A DNA stretch of 64,000 nucleotides from Kangiella sp. HZ709. GTDB lineage: Bacteria; Pseudomonadota; Gammaproteobacteria; Enterobacterales; Kangiellaceae. Under the pieces are notes generated by a model that made no database searches, was not told the origin of the DNA, and worked only from the letters and a program-made list of their open reading frames with translations. The stretch is taken from NCBI RefSeq assembly GCF_009674675.1, contig NZ_WKJC01000001.1, positions 1,743,031-1,807,030 on the forward strand, in the 5' to 3' direction. Positions 36,936 to 47,787 of this stretch are shown here, piece after piece. The position numbers and the translations under genes are program-made. The number at the start of each line of letters is the position of its first letter. The stretch's first letter is position 1.

Positions 36936-37409
36936 ATGTGGTTTAGACACTTTATCCTGTTGTTTATCGCTATTGCGATTGCCGAAGTTTATGTTCTGAT
37001 TGGTGTTGGCGGTCTGATCGGTACAGGCCCAACAATTGCATTGATTATTCTGACTGGCGTAATTGGCGTTAATATGCTGAAAGGGCAGGGTATTAGTGTG
37101 TTTGCTCGTTTTCAGGAAAAACTAGCAACGGGACAGGCACCGGCAGAGGAAATGGTTGAAGGTGTTTTGTTAGTAGTGTCAGGAGCCTTTTTGATAACGC
37201 CTGGTTTTCTAACGGATACATTGGGCTTTTTATGGCTTATTCCTCAGAGCCGTGACTGGTTCGCTAAAAAATTAATTAAGTTAGGCTGGTTTAAGTCCGT
37301 CAAAACCGGTGGCTTTAACGCACAATCAAGCCAAAACCCTTTTGAGTCGCAGCAACCCAAGCAACAAGATGATGGGGTGATTGAAGGCGAATATGAGCGT
37401 AAGGACTAA
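36936..37409 (+). CDS. fxsA: FxsA family cytoplasmic membrane protein
   Basis: The 157-residue protein has membrane helices at about 4-22, 28-45 and 75-100, and the FxsA pattern AEVYVLIGVGGLIGTGPTIALIILTGVIG with TPGFLTDTLGFLWLIP. The tail is hydrophilic with QQPKQQDDGVIEGEY. E. coli FxsA was found to suppress F-plasmid exclusion of phage T7 when overproduced. In many Gammaproteobacteria fxsA sits directly upstream of groES; here about 13 kb intervene. Confidence 0.92.
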   Translation: MWFRHFILLFIAIAIAEVYVLIGVGGLIGTGPTIALIILTGVIGVNMLKGQGISVFARFQEKLATGQAPAEEMVEGVLLVVSGAFLITPGFLTDTLGFLWLIPQSRDWFAKKLIKLGWFKSVKTGGFNAQSSQNPFESQQPKQQDDGVIEGEYERKD

Positions 37410-37441
37410 TTCGTCTAACTGCTATTAAAGCAAAACTACAT

Positions 37442-37987
37442 TTATACGGGCTTGTCTTTTTTTATACTTAACGCGACTACCCAAATAGCAAAGATGATTT
37501 CTATTATTGCAATAATATAGGGGACTAATTCTGGCTTGGGTTGTTTAAAGAAGATCGTAATCAATCCTACCAAAGTCATTACGCTACCAAGTACCCAGTA
37601 ACTGAAATCACCATAAGCGGTACGAAAGCCAAAGTAATGAGTACCAACGCCAATGCTGGCAACTGCAAACACCCATTCAGGTTTTATAGGGATCAGTAGC
37701 CAAGCAATCACCAACATCGCAATCATTGGAAAGACGGTTTCAATAACAATTTGTCCGCTAGGATGTCCATTGGCTAAAAGAGTGCGCTTAAATATAAGTT
37801 TTAAGACTAGTGTGGATAAAGGGAATATCAGCATTCCACCAAAAAAAAGAACAATAAAACCTTGATTTAAACCATAGTAGCTTGCTACCAAGGCAGCTAT
37901 CAACCAAACGAATCCAGAAACAAAAGCCCCGGTACCACCTCTTAAGTATTGATAACGGGCTTCGGCTTGAGCTTTTTCAATATTCAT
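37442..37987 (-). CDS. Conserved multi-pass membrane protein of unknown function
   Basis: I choose the ATG at 37987 (181 residues), preceded by AGGA at suitable spacing; a TTG three codons upstream is less likely. There is an amphipathic N-terminus (NIEKAQAEARYQYLRGGTGAFVSG) and about six membrane helices. The arrangement resembles a small DUF family of integral membrane proteins (DUF7010-like), but I am not certain. It follows the DUF4345 gene by 22 bases and is probably co-transcribed with it. Confidence 0.6.
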   Translation of the reverse strand: MNIEKAQAEARYQYLRGGTGAFVSGFVWLIAALVASYYGLNQGFIVLFFGGMLIFPLSTLVLKLIFKRTLLANGHPSGQIVIETVFPMIAMLVIAWLLIPIKPEWVFAVASIGVGTHYFGFRTAYGDFSYWVLGSVMTLVGLITIFFKQPKPELVPYIIAIIEIIFAIWVVALSIKKDKPV

Positions 37988-38009
37988 AATGTGCAATTCC
38001 TAATAAAAA

Positions 38010-38408
38010 TTATTTATTTAATCGAATGAAAGCAAAAAGACCTACCACGGCAAAAACGATTTCTAGTACTAAATAAATAAGCATGGTTGGGTTTGGGTTT
38101 CCATCAACTATAATGCCGATAAACCTTGTCACTGCCATGCTAACTAAAGCGACAATGACTGAAATTAACCCGAGCCTTAAAGTGGCCTCTTGTGATGCTA
38201 ACAGATAAAAAATAATGCCAACTGCAATGGTTAAACCTCCATACGTGGCTCGCATATCGATCAGACCCGAAGTTGTGCTGGGTGACGTATCGATAACCCA
38301 ATTTGAAGACTCCACAGGTATCAATAAAAAAATGATTCCGTATACAACAAAAATCAACGCATTAATCCAAATGATGGTTTTAGCTAGTTTCAAAATATTC
38401 CTTGGCAT
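38010..38408 (-). CDS. DUF4345 family membrane protein
   Basis: The 132-residue protein has four membrane helices and the DUF4345 pattern of a first helix with VYGIIFLLIPV, a central MRATYGGLTIAVGIIFYLLA and final LEIVFAVVGLFAFIRL. Function is unknown. It is the upstream member of a two-gene minus-strand unit with the membrane protein at 37442. Confidence 0.7.
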   Translation of the reverse strand: MPRNILKLAKTIIWINALIFVVYGIIFLLIPVESSNWVIDTSPSTTSGLIDMRATYGGLTIAVGIIFYLLASQEATLRLGLISVIVALVSMAVTRFIGIIVDGNPNPTMLIYLVLEIVFAVVGLFAFIRLNK

Positions 38409-38623
38409 TGTTCGATAATTAACTAATTTATATGAATATCAAGGTATATCAAAGGCTTATTATTGGCGGGCCTTAATGTGACTGGTGATTAATGTGCTCC
38501 CTATCACATTATAAGCATCTATAAATTTAACCTATTAACCAGATTGAAAAGCTTGATTTCCTAAAGATTTGACCGAGGTATAGATTGGTAGAGTTATAAA
38601 GTTCCAAATACCTAATCTGATAA

Positions 38624-40852
<2,229 letters not shown>

Positions 40853-40878
40853 GCTTCATCTAAAGGTTACCCAGAAGC

Positions 40879-40907
40879 AATAGCGCCAACATTAAGTTGG
40901 CGTTATT
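40879..40907 (+). terminator. Hairpin after katG
   Basis: A 12-bp stem with one G-T pair (AATAGCGCCAAC / GTTGGCGTTATT) and a 5-base loop lies 26 bases after katG. A T-run is missing, so termination efficiency is uncertain. Confidence 0.5.
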
Positions 40908-40940
40908 CATTCAAAAACCAAGTACTAAACAGATCGTCAA

Positions 40941-41366
40941 CTATTGTACAGTAATAGTAATTTTCTTAGAGAGCACAGGTGCTTTATGCGGGACATGCGC
41001 AAAATTCCCCATTAAAAGCTGTAAAGTATGAGTACCTGGTTCTAGGGTTATTTCGGTTTCAGTTTGACCGCCACCAAAGTGAATGACTTGGTCAGTTGCT
41101 GGAAGTGGGAATTGCAAATTAGGTAATTCATCTAGATTGACTAATAGATGATGATGACCAGTGTTTTTTTGATTTACTCCTGCAGGCGCAACCCCCATGT
41201 TTGACAAGCCAAATACGATTTTGAAAGTGCTATTTACTTCATCACCATCGTTAGGTGAGATAAAATAAACTTCTGCATTTTCGGCTGCTTCGGTGATTAA
41301 TGGTGAAGCAGTGGCGGCTAAAGAGGTTGTTAGCAGTATTAAACTAGAAGCCAATAGTGTCTTCAT
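40941..41366 (-). CDS. DUF4399 family periplasmic protein
   Basis: The 141-residue protein has a signal peptide (SSLILLTTSLAATASP) and one DUF4399 domain with YFISPNDGDEV, the conserved NTGHHHLLV and HFGGGQTETEITLEPGTHTLQL. The His triplet suggests metal binding, though the function is unknown. It stands alone, convergent with katG. Confidence 0.8.
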   Translation of the reverse strand: MKTLLASSLILLTTSLAATASPLITEAAENAEVYFISPNDGDEVNSTFKIVFGLSNMGVAPAGVNQKNTGHHHLLVNLDELPNLQFPLPATDQVIHFGGGQTETEITLEPGTHTLQLLMGNFAHVPHKAPVLSKKITITVQ

Positions 41367-41449
41367 TTAAATAACCTTTATGTGGAAATATGAGCTAAGG
41401 GTAATCACATTAAGGTGAATAAGTTGTTAACTCAAGACAAAATATAGGG

Positions 41450-42034
41450 CTATATTTTAAGTTCGTTATCCGTTGACGAATTAACTTCGTTTAGATTTTT
41501 ATCGTTAGACTCATCTTCATCATCTTCGTAATCTTCTTTCGGCTGGATAATGCCATATGTCAGAAAACCATATAAAACTAAAAAGCCTAGGCCACCAAAT
41601 ACTAATAACAAACCAAAAGTTTTGAAAATATGACCAATGCCATGGTATTTCTCAATGACATCGACTCGCTCAGATAAGCCAGGTTTGTCAGTTTTATATG
41701 CGATTTTAACGGTCTCAGCACTATCGTACTGTATAAAAGGGGCTTCAAAATCCTGGTAGTAGCCTTGTCCATTGACTGAGTAAAAGTATCGATATCTAGA
41801 TTCTTCATCTGATACATACTCTAACTCTTCAAGATCGGCATCAATTAGAATTATATCAGTTTTAAAGTCAACAGCATGATTGTGTCGATCGAGAGCATTA
41901 TAAAGTCCAAGTACGATAAAAACGAAGAAGGCAGCTCCAAATATTCTAGACAGTATTTTCCGATATTTTTTATGTGTATCAACGTTTAATTTTATTGATA
42001 TGAATTTTAAGATAGCCTGTCTCGACTTGCTCAC
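41450..42034 (-). CDS. DUF3592-like two-helix membrane protein
   Basis: The 194-residue protein starts with GTG, placed 8 bases after AGGAG. It has two membrane helices (about 31-48 and 141-162) that flank an extracytoplasmic beta-rich segment with RYRYFYSVNGQGYYQDF and VKIAYKTDKPG, the DUF3592 pattern. It ends in an acidic tail (EDYEDDEDESNDKN). Function unknown; no close partner gene. Confidence 0.6.
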   Translation of the reverse strand: MSKSRQAILKFISIKLNVDTHKKYRKILSRIFGAAFFVFIVLGLYNALDRHNHAVDFKTDIILIDADLEELEYVSDEESRYRYFYSVNGQGYYQDFEAPFIQYDSAETVKIAYKTDKPGLSERVDVIEKYHGIGHIFKTFGLLLVFGGLGFLVLYGFLTYGIIQPKEDYEDDEDESNDKNLNEVNSSTDNELKI

Positions 42035-42199
42035 GAATAGCTCCTATAAGACAATGGGTAGCTCTATTAAGCTTATATTATGAATAATTCTACAAAAATA
42101 TTAGAGTAGAATTGAATATTTTTGTAGCCATATATGGCAAATAAGAATGGTACTTATTGCCGTTTGTTGGTTAGCAAGTAACGATAAAGCCATAGCGTT

Positions 42200-42556
42200 T
42201 TAGTATAAAGGCTTGAAGCCGCCATAAAACATTTTTTTAGCATCAAAACCCGAATCAAATTGCTCAACTAGTTTTAGCATCCGAGGATCAGAGGCTACTT
42301 TTTTATTAATCAGATCCCGTTCTTGTTTTGAGTTAAAGATCACCCAGCCAAATATCACGGCTTGATTTTTCTCGACACTGTTTAGTTCAACAAAGGAGCG
42401 AACACCTTCTAGGTTTAGATCATCGCCAATAAACTCGCGATAATCTAGCGCGCCATGCTCTTTCCAAATTTTAGCAACTTGTTCAACTAACTGTCGATAA
42501 TTTTCTAATTTATCATTCGATATTGGGAGTACAAATCCATCAATATAATTGGTCAT
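42200..42556 (-). CDS. DUF1428 family protein (YbaA-like)
   Basis: The start at 42556 gives 118 residues and the family N-terminus MTNYIDGFVLPI; a longer frame to 42622 adds unrelated residues overlapping the previous gene. Further DUF1428 features are VAKIWKEHGALDYREFIGDD, VIFGWVIFNSKQERD and KKMFYGGFKPL. The fold is a dimeric alpha-beta barrel like that of monooxygenase-type proteins; no activity is known. Confidence 0.82.
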   Translation of the reverse strand: MTNYIDGFVLPISNDKLENYRQLVEQVAKIWKEHGALDYREFIGDDLNLEGVRSFVELNSVEKNQAVIFGWVIFNSKQERDLINKKVASDPRMLKLVEQFDSGFDAKKMFYGGFKPLY

Positions 42557-42569
42557 AAATTCTAGGCCT

Positions 42570-42992
42570 TTATTGGTTGAATCTGAATATGCCTTTGAGC
42601 ACCTCTGTATTGTCATACACAATAATTAGTTCATCACCATCATGAACCATCGGAAATTCGATATCTTCATCTGCCCAATGATCAAATTCAGCTTCAAGAT
42701 TGCGTTTAACTTTGACGGTAGCCAATAAATTACCGTTGATTAAAAACTCTAACTCCTCATTTACTTTAAGTGGCAATTGCTCAATTTCTATATCAATATG
42801 CTCCGGACCATCATTTTTAAAGCTAGTGAAATCAGCCTCGGATTTACAGTCTTGAAAACGTGAATCTAAGACTTGCATACTAGCAGTAAGGCGTGTGGAT
42901 ACGACACCGCCTTTTTTCTTTCCGAACAAAATAAAAAAGAGAATGATGCCGACTAAAATATACCACCAATGAAATTGCATCAAATAGTCCAT
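42570..42992 (-). CDS. Membrane-anchored protein of unknown function
   Basis: The ATG at 42992 has GAGGTG in front and gives 140 residues. There is one N-terminal membrane helix (FHWWYILVGIILFFILFG), a basic stop-transfer KKKGG, and a soluble domain with two beta-rich halves (IDIEIEQLPLKVNEELEFLING and DGDELIIVYDNTEVLKGIF). I do not recognise the family. It lies between DUF1801 and DUF1428 genes, 7 bases after the former and 13 before the latter, so the three form one transcription unit. Confidence 0.55.
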   Translation of the reverse strand: MDYLMQFHWWYILVGIILFFILFGKKKGGVVSTRLTASMQVLDSRFQDCKSEADFTSFKNDGPEHIDIEIEQLPLKVNEELEFLINGNLLATVKVKRNLEAEFDHWADEDIEFPMVHDGDELIIVYDNTEVLKGIFRFNQ

Positions 42993-42999
42993 AGACACC

Positions 43000-43410
43000 T
43001 CAAGATTGATTGCTATGAGCAAAATCTAGAGCGATAATTTCTTTTAAAACCTCTAAATCGACATCATCTAATTTGTTTATATAGACACATGCAGTAGACT
43101 TTCTATGTTTGCCCAAACGAGCATAAAGGTTTTTTGCACCTTTAAAACTATCGCCTAAGTAAAAGGTCATATTGGATTTTCGAGGAGAAAATGCTGCCGC
43201 AGGCATATCACCTTCACGACCACTATCGAGGACATAGTGATAAGAGCCAAAGCCAATAATTGATGGTCCCCACATAATAGGCGTGAGTTTAGTTACTTTT
43301 TTGTATAAGTCTAAAGCGGCAAGCGCATCTTTTTGGCGACGAGAATTCTCCACACTCAATATGAAGTCATCAACCGAGGCTGACGTAGCTTGAGTTTTGT
43401 TTTCAGACAT
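43000..43410 (-). CDS. DUF1801 family protein
   Basis: The ATG at 43410, preceded by AGGGAGT, gives 136 residues starting MSENKTQA. The DUF1801 pattern is visible: SVDDFILSVENSRRQKDALAL-like start, then KLTPIMWGPSIIGFGSYHY, FSPRKSNMTFYL and YARLGKHRKSTACVYINKLDDVDLEVL. The domain resembles frataxin in fold; its function is unknown. It heads the three-gene unit with the genes at 42570 and 42200. Confidence 0.78.
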   Translation of the reverse strand: MSENKTQATSASVDDFILSVENSRRQKDALAALDLYKKVTKLTPIMWGPSIIGFGSYHYVLDSGREGDMPAAAFSPRKSNMTFYLGDSFKGAKNLYARLGKHRKSTACVYINKLDDVDLEVLKEIIALDFAHSNQS

Positions 43411-43522
43411 TTCGATACTCCCTGTTCTAAAATACATGATATTCAGCCACAGTGAAGCTCTACTATATATTAAAAAAGGAAAGCGCTCAGCACCAAGTTA
43501 TCATCTAGAACCGTTAGTATGA

Positions 43523-43858
43523 TTAAGCTTTTTTGACGAAAGCGGCAGTTATCATCATTTCGCCAGCACCATCGACTTTGCAGTCTAGCTCATGATCTTT
43601 GCCATCCTTGATGCGACGAATCAAAGCTTTAGTCCCTATTTTTAAAACCAATGAGCTGCCTTTAACCTTTAAGTCTTTAATAAAAGTGACCTTGTCACCT
43701 GCAACTAAAGATGTGCCATTAGAATCTGTTGCCGTTGGCTCGTCGCTCTCTTGCACTTCATCAGGGTTCCATTCGTAAGCACATTCAGGGCATATCAGTT
43801 GCTGCATGTCTTGATAAACATACTCGGAATCACATTGTGGACAGGGAGGTAATGACAT
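43523..43858 (-). CDS. PhnA/YjdM-type zinc-ribbon protein
   Basis: The 111-residue protein has the N-terminal zinc ribbon [22 protein letters not shown] and a C-terminal PhnA domain with [20 protein letters not shown] and [11 protein letters not shown]. The E. coli homologue YjdM (once called PhnA) is not a phosphonate enzyme despite annotations carrying that name; its role is uncertain. The gene stands alone on the minus strand. Confidence 0.85.
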   Translation of the reverse strand: MSLPPCPQCDSEYVYQDMQQLICPECAYEWNPDEVQESDEPTATDSNGTSLVAGDKVTFIKDLKVKGSSLVLKIGTKALIRRIKDGKDHELDCKVDGAGEMMITAAFVKKA

Positions 43859-43941
43859 ATGTTAATGGATAAATTGCTACTGTTTATATGATTGTAAATC
43901 CTATTATGATCTTAAGCGAGCGATAACTGCTAGATAAAAAA

Positions 43942-43963
43942 ATAGCCAGAAAAATCTGGCTAT
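43942..43963 (-). terminator. Terminator of the SnoaL-monooxygenase lipoprotein gene
   Basis: A perfect 9-bp stem (ATAGCCAGA / TCTGGCTAT) with a 4-base loop is followed on the minus strand by TTTTTTT, 18 bases after the stop of the gene at 43982. Confidence 0.85.
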
Positions 43964-43981
43964 TAATCTAGTAAGACATAT

Positions 43982-45139
43982 TTACTGAGATAAATGTTTA
44001 TAACGACGCATTATCATTGTGGAAGTATCAACCGCATCCATAAAGGCTGCAGCAGCAGGAGCAGCCATAAATGAGTTCATCGAAGCATCCGCATCGTTTA
44101 AAGAATCCCAATGAACAATAACTCTCCAGTAATTATCTTCAGTTAATCCAGATTCGCGAGAAATAAAGCCTGGTTGTTGGCTGACATGACCAATTTCTAC
44201 TTGTTGATCAAGTGTATTAAAATCTTTAGGGCTTACGCCGTCTTTTAATTTAAATGTAGCAACTTCAACAATATAGTCGTGCTTAAAGTTGAATTTACCA
44301 TTGTTATTTTTCCAGGTGTCTTTTGCAGCAATAGGTTCAATGACATCCCAATGCTCGACAATTTTACCTTCGCTAACGCGGAATAAGTCATAATAAGAAA
44401 CGTGTTGATTTGCAAAGGTGCCTTCACTGATGGTTAAAACAAAATTGCCTTGGCCTAATACTGCATGGTTAGAGGTATAAATCATTTGAATACCTTGCTT
44501 AGCCATGGCTTCTATTGCTTGCGCTAAACCATCCAGCCCATCAGCCACACTAGTATTATGCTGAATATAGGTTTCTGAATTAATGTAGTTTGTTAATTTA
44601 TCAAACTGGCCATTGATTAATATGGTATCTATGAAGTCTGAAACCAATGCCTTATTTTCTTGGGTTTTGTCTAAATCCGTTAATTCAACAGAGCCATCTA
44701 ATTGAGTGCGACCGCTGGGATTTGGACTGGTCGCTTTTTCAGCTAGATTATCCCAGTGCTCAACGATCAGCCCATCTTCAAAACGGAATACGTCAAACCC
44801 TACCTTTGGGCCAAAAAAGTTATAGTCCGTATGCGTAAAAACATAGTTGCCATCTTGAAAATTTCTTACGACATTGGCTTTAGCGCTACCTTTTGGTAAT
44901 GCTTGTAAAACTTCACCAAAGCCAGCCAAGCCGTCAGCTACTGCAAGATTGTGCTGGGTATAGCTTTTTGGATTGACGTAAGATACAGGTGTCTTATCAC
45001 CAGTTTCGATACTCTGTAGTAAAGCGACCGCTTTATCTTTATTCGATAACTCCATAGCCGTAACCTCGTTGGTATTATTGGTAGAACATGAACTGCAAAT
45101 AACTAAAGCAGTTGCCGTAATGATTGATTTAATTTTCAT
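43982..45139 (-). CDS. Exported protein with two SnoaL-like domains and a monooxygenase-like (ABM) domain
   Basis: The 385-residue protein has a lipoprotein-like signal (ALVICSSC). Two similar SnoaL/NTF2-like domains follow: about 30-140 (YVNPKSYTQHNLAVADGLAG, DGLIVEHWDNLAE) and 155-275 (YINSETYIQHNTSVADGLDG, EGKIVEHWDVIE). A C-terminal ferredoxin-like ABM domain covers about 288-385 (VEVATFKLKDGVSPKDFNTL, YWRVIVHWDSLNDA). The internal duplication is obvious by eye. SnoaL domains include polyketide cyclases and isomerases, but here no reaction can be assigned. An AraC-family gene lies upstream on the same strand with a 99-base gap. Confidence 0.75.
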   Translation of the reverse strand: MKIKSIITATALVICSSCSTNNTNEVTAMELSNKDKAVALLQSIETGDKTPVSYVNPKSYTQHNLAVADGLAGFGEVLQALPKGSAKANVVRNFQDGNYVFTHTDYNFFGPKVGFDVFRFEDGLIVEHWDNLAEKATSPNPSGRTQLDGSVELTDLDKTQENKALVSDFIDTILINGQFDKLTNYINSETYIQHNTSVADGLDGLAQAIEAMAKQGIQMIYTSNHAVLGQGNFVLTISEGTFANQHVSYYDLFRVSEGKIVEHWDVIEPIAAKDTWKNNNGKFNFKHDYIVEVATFKLKDGVSPKDFNTLDQQVEIGHVSQQPGFISRESGLTEDNYWRVIVHWDSLNDADASMNSFMAAPAAAAFMDAVDTSTMIMRRYKHLSQ

Positions 45140-45238
45140 ATTGCTTCCCCGTAAGCTGTATTTACCAGGGAAATATAATTGATTAGTTGTAAGCTCGGGA
45201 GGTTATGAAGCGTCTAAAAATGGTAAATGTCGAACCTT

Positions 45239-46099
45239 TTAAGACTTTTTAAAATCGGATGGTGTCATTAGTGTGTGTTTTTTGAAGTATTTAACAAAAT
45301 TGGTTACTTCGTCAAAGCCTAATTCATCCGCTAATATTTGAATTGACTTGTCTTCTAAGATCAGGCGTCGTTTCGATTCAAGAATGATAAAGCTATCGAT
45401 AAGTTGTTTTGCTGTTTTTCCTAAAGTATTTTTGCAAAGTTGATTCAATGTTTTGTAAGTAATATTTAATTGCACAGCATAGTCAGATGCGTTACGGGTT
45501 TTTGTATAGTTAGATTCTACTAAAGACATAAATGCTTCAAGCTTTTCGTTTCGCTGTTGTGATAAAAGCTTTTTCCCCGTTGCTTTAGATTCACGCTCCA
45601 TCAGCAAAAACAATGAAGAGAATAGATGCATAACGATTAAAGAATTGCTATGTCCTTGTTCAGTTTCTCTGCGTATTTCTTGAATTAAATTTTGGCAACT
45701 TTGTTGTAAAGATGGAGACGGATTAAATATAGGTGAATAGTCATGACTTAAGAACAGAGGCCATAGAACCGGTATTTTCATGTTTGTTTGAATATGCTGA
45801 ATAAACCGGTCTTTAAATAAAATCATTTTCCCTTTTGGATTTTGACTGAGATCAAAAGCATGAATTTGATTCTTACGTATGAAAATAAAAGAGCCTGACT
45901 CAAAGTGACTGTGGTTAAAATCTAAAAAGTGAGCTCCTTCTCCTTGCTCAACATGAATGAGTAAATTGAAACCCACTTTGTGAGGTTTTTCAGGATTATG
46001 GTCTAAGGATTTTTTTCTATGACTTAACTCTTCTAGATCAACAATTTCTATTAAGGCTTCAAGCTGCTTCGACTTAAAAGGTATCGATGGAATCGTCAT
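45239..46099 (-). CDS. AraC-family transcriptional regulator
   Basis: The 286-residue protein has an N-terminal cupin-like sensing domain (HVEQGEGAHFLDFNHSHFESGSF split across the region, RKNQIHAF) and a C-terminal double helix-turn-helix: ASDYAVQLNITYKTLNQLCK and QILADELGFDEVTNFVKYFKKH. It follows a glyoxalase-like gene by 21 bases and precedes the SnoaL-type lipoprotein gene, either of which could be its target. Confidence 0.88.
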   Translation of the reverse strand: MTIPSIPFKSKQLEALIEIVDLEELSHRKKSLDHNPEKPHKVGFNLLIHVEQGEGAHFLDFNHSHFESGSFIFIRKNQIHAFDLSQNPKGKMILFKDRFIQHIQTNMKIPVLWPLFLSHDYSPIFNPSPSLQQSCQNLIQEIRRETEQGHSNSLIVMHLFSSLFLLMERESKATGKKLLSQQRNEKLEAFMSLVESNYTKTRNASDYAVQLNITYKTLNQLCKNTLGKTAKQLIDSFIILESKRRLILEDKSIQILADELGFDEVTNFVKYFKKHTLMTPSDFKKS

Positions 46100-46120
46100 A
46101 ATGTTTTTAAAACGATTAAG

Positions 46121-46507
46121 TTATAGAGTTTGAGTTAAACAAATATAGTTGCCACAGGTGTCATCAAATATCGCAATTTTAGCGCCGCCCATTACCGTAG
46201 GTTCGCTTTTAAACTCGACGCCAAGCGATTTGAGCTTGGCGTATTCTGCGTCAATATCGTCTGAACCAAATGAGGTTGCTGGGATACCTGCGTCATAGAG
46301 CGCCTTATAGAATTCCGCAGCTGGTGGAAAGCCCATTGGCTCTAATAAGAATTCGACGCCATCGGCTCCTTCTGGCGAAGTTACTGTAAGCCATCGATGT
46401 TCGCCCATAGGAACATCTTCTTTTTTCTCAAAACCTAAAATTTCGGTATAAAACTTTAAAGCTTTTGCCTGATCGTGTACGGGAACACCAGTAAGATTGA
46501 TTTTCAT
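46121..46507 (-). CDS. VOC-family (glyoxalase/bleomycin resistance-like) protein
   Basis: The 128-residue protein has the VOC repeat pattern: VPVHDQAKALKFYTEILGFEKK at the N-terminus and EYAKLKSLGVEFKSEP..GAKIAIFDDTCGNYICL at the C-terminus. VOC proteins bind a divalent metal or ligand at the dimer interface. Substrate unknown. It is co-directional with the AraC gene and probably in one operon. Confidence 0.85.
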   Translation of the reverse strand: MKINLTGVPVHDQAKALKFYTEILGFEKKEDVPMGEHRWLTVTSPEGADGVEFLLEPMGFPPAAEFYKALYDAGIPATSFGSDDIDAEYAKLKSLGVEFKSEPTVMGGAKIAIFDDTCGNYICLTQTL

Positions 46508-46659
46508 GACAACTCCTTTTTTATAAATCTATTACTCAGCATAGCAAATCCGTAAGAGTTTCTGCATCTAATTAATTTTTATCAGTTTTTTATCACCCCA
46601 TTGAAACTCAACTTCAGAATTACTATTCTGTAACTATAAGATTTATATAGGAAAGAAAA

Positions 46660-47364
46660 ATGTTAGGGATCCTCGTTATTTTAGCTGTGTCATGGCTATT
46701 ATTGCATTTTACCGTTAAGAAAGATTTATTGGTCTTAGGGTTTACGCCTGTTCCGCAAAGGCTGCTTCAATTCTTCTTAGGCATTGTGCTCATGGCGATA
46801 CTGCTGTTGATAGTCGCTGTAGCAGATACTTGGTGGTATCAATTTCAATGGCAAAAGCAGGAAAGTTTTTCACTAGCATTATTCGGTAATTCCGTTTGGT
46901 ATTATTTTAAAGCAGTACTTACCGAAGATTTAGTATTTCGTGGTGCGCTTTTGTATATTTTGGTGAAAAAGCTAGGTCCTAATATTGGTATCGCTTTATC
47001 GGCGATAGCATTTGGTATTTATCATTGGTTCTCCTTTGGACTTTTTAATGGCGAGATAAGAGTAGTTTTTCTCATCTATGTATTTATCACCACTGGTTTA
47101 ATGGGGTTGGCTTGGGCTTATGCTTTTGTGAAGACGCGATCGATTATTATGCCGTTAGGTATGCACTTAGGTTGGAACCAAGCACAAGCATTGTTCTATC
47201 CAAACCAACCTTATGGCGAGTTGCTTTATAAGGTTATTGAGCGTACTGATGTTAGTGATGGAAGTAATTTAGCCTTTCTATTTGCAAAAGCCATTATTGT
47301 GCCTGCTTTAGTGATGGTGTTTGTATATTTTTATACTAAGAATACGGTTAAGGATTTAGCGTAA
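46660..47364 (+). CDS. CPBP-family intramembrane protease-like protein
   Basis: The 234-residue protein has about seven membrane helices. CPBP/Abi signatures are present: TEDLVFRGALLYIL (the E..xxR motif, with Glu-Asp instead of Glu-Glu), FGIYHWFSFG and the final GMHLGWNQAQALF. The family contains CaaX prenyl proteases and proteins of bacteriocin self-immunity. The gene is alone on the plus strand inside a minus-strand region. The Glu-to-Asp change at the second motif position may affect catalysis. Confidence 0.82.
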   Translation: MLGILVILAVSWLLLHFTVKKDLLVLGFTPVPQRLLQFFLGIVLMAILLLIVAVADTWWYQFQWQKQESFSLALFGNSVWYYFKAVLTEDLVFRGALLYILVKKLGPNIGIALSAIAFGIYHWFSFGLFNGEIRVVFLIYVFITTGLMGLAWAYAFVKTRSIIMPLGMHLGWNQAQALFYPNQPYGELLYKVIERTDVSDGSNLAFLFAKAIIVPALVMVFVYFYTKNTVKDLA

Positions 47365-47375
47365 ATTAGATTTGA

Positions 47376-47777
47376 TTACTCTGGTTCGTACTTCGGCTTT
47401 AATCGAAAAATAATAAATGCACCTACTAATATTCCTACGGCAGAAAAGATAAGATCATTCGGATCGTAGACGTTATTCCCACCTAAATTATGGAATTTCA
47501 ACTCTTGGGTAGTAACGTAAATAGTTGCAAGTGTTATCGCTAATAGGTAAGTGACTCGATAAGTAATCTTGGTATATTTTTTCAAATATATACCAATCAC
47601 GGTCAAGGTTAAAACTCCGATTATTCCTTCGACCAAATTAGGAAACGATAAGAGAAACAACTTAAATAGCACATAGCCTTCCGTCGATAGCACATCAGGG
47701 CGGAGCCATTTAGAGAATACAAATAATACTATGACAATGATTTGTATTTTTGCAAGGGTTAGTATGTCTTTCATCAA
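47376..47777 (-). CDS. Small four-helix membrane protein of unknown function
   Basis: The 133-residue protein has four membrane helices (about 4-22, 35-60, 72-90, 108-127) and no motif I recognise. It follows the gene at 47788 by 10 bases and is the last gene of the minus-strand unit that starts at 49642; it converges with the CPBP gene. Confidence 0.55.
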   Translation of the reverse strand: MMKDILTLAKIQIIVIVLFVFSKWLRPDVLSTEGYVLFKLFLLSFPNLVEGIIGVLTLTVIGIYLKKYTKITYRVTYLLAITLATIYVTTQELKFHNLGGNNVYDPNDLIFSAVGILVGAFIIFRLKPKYEPE

Positions 47778-47787
47778 GCTTTAATTC

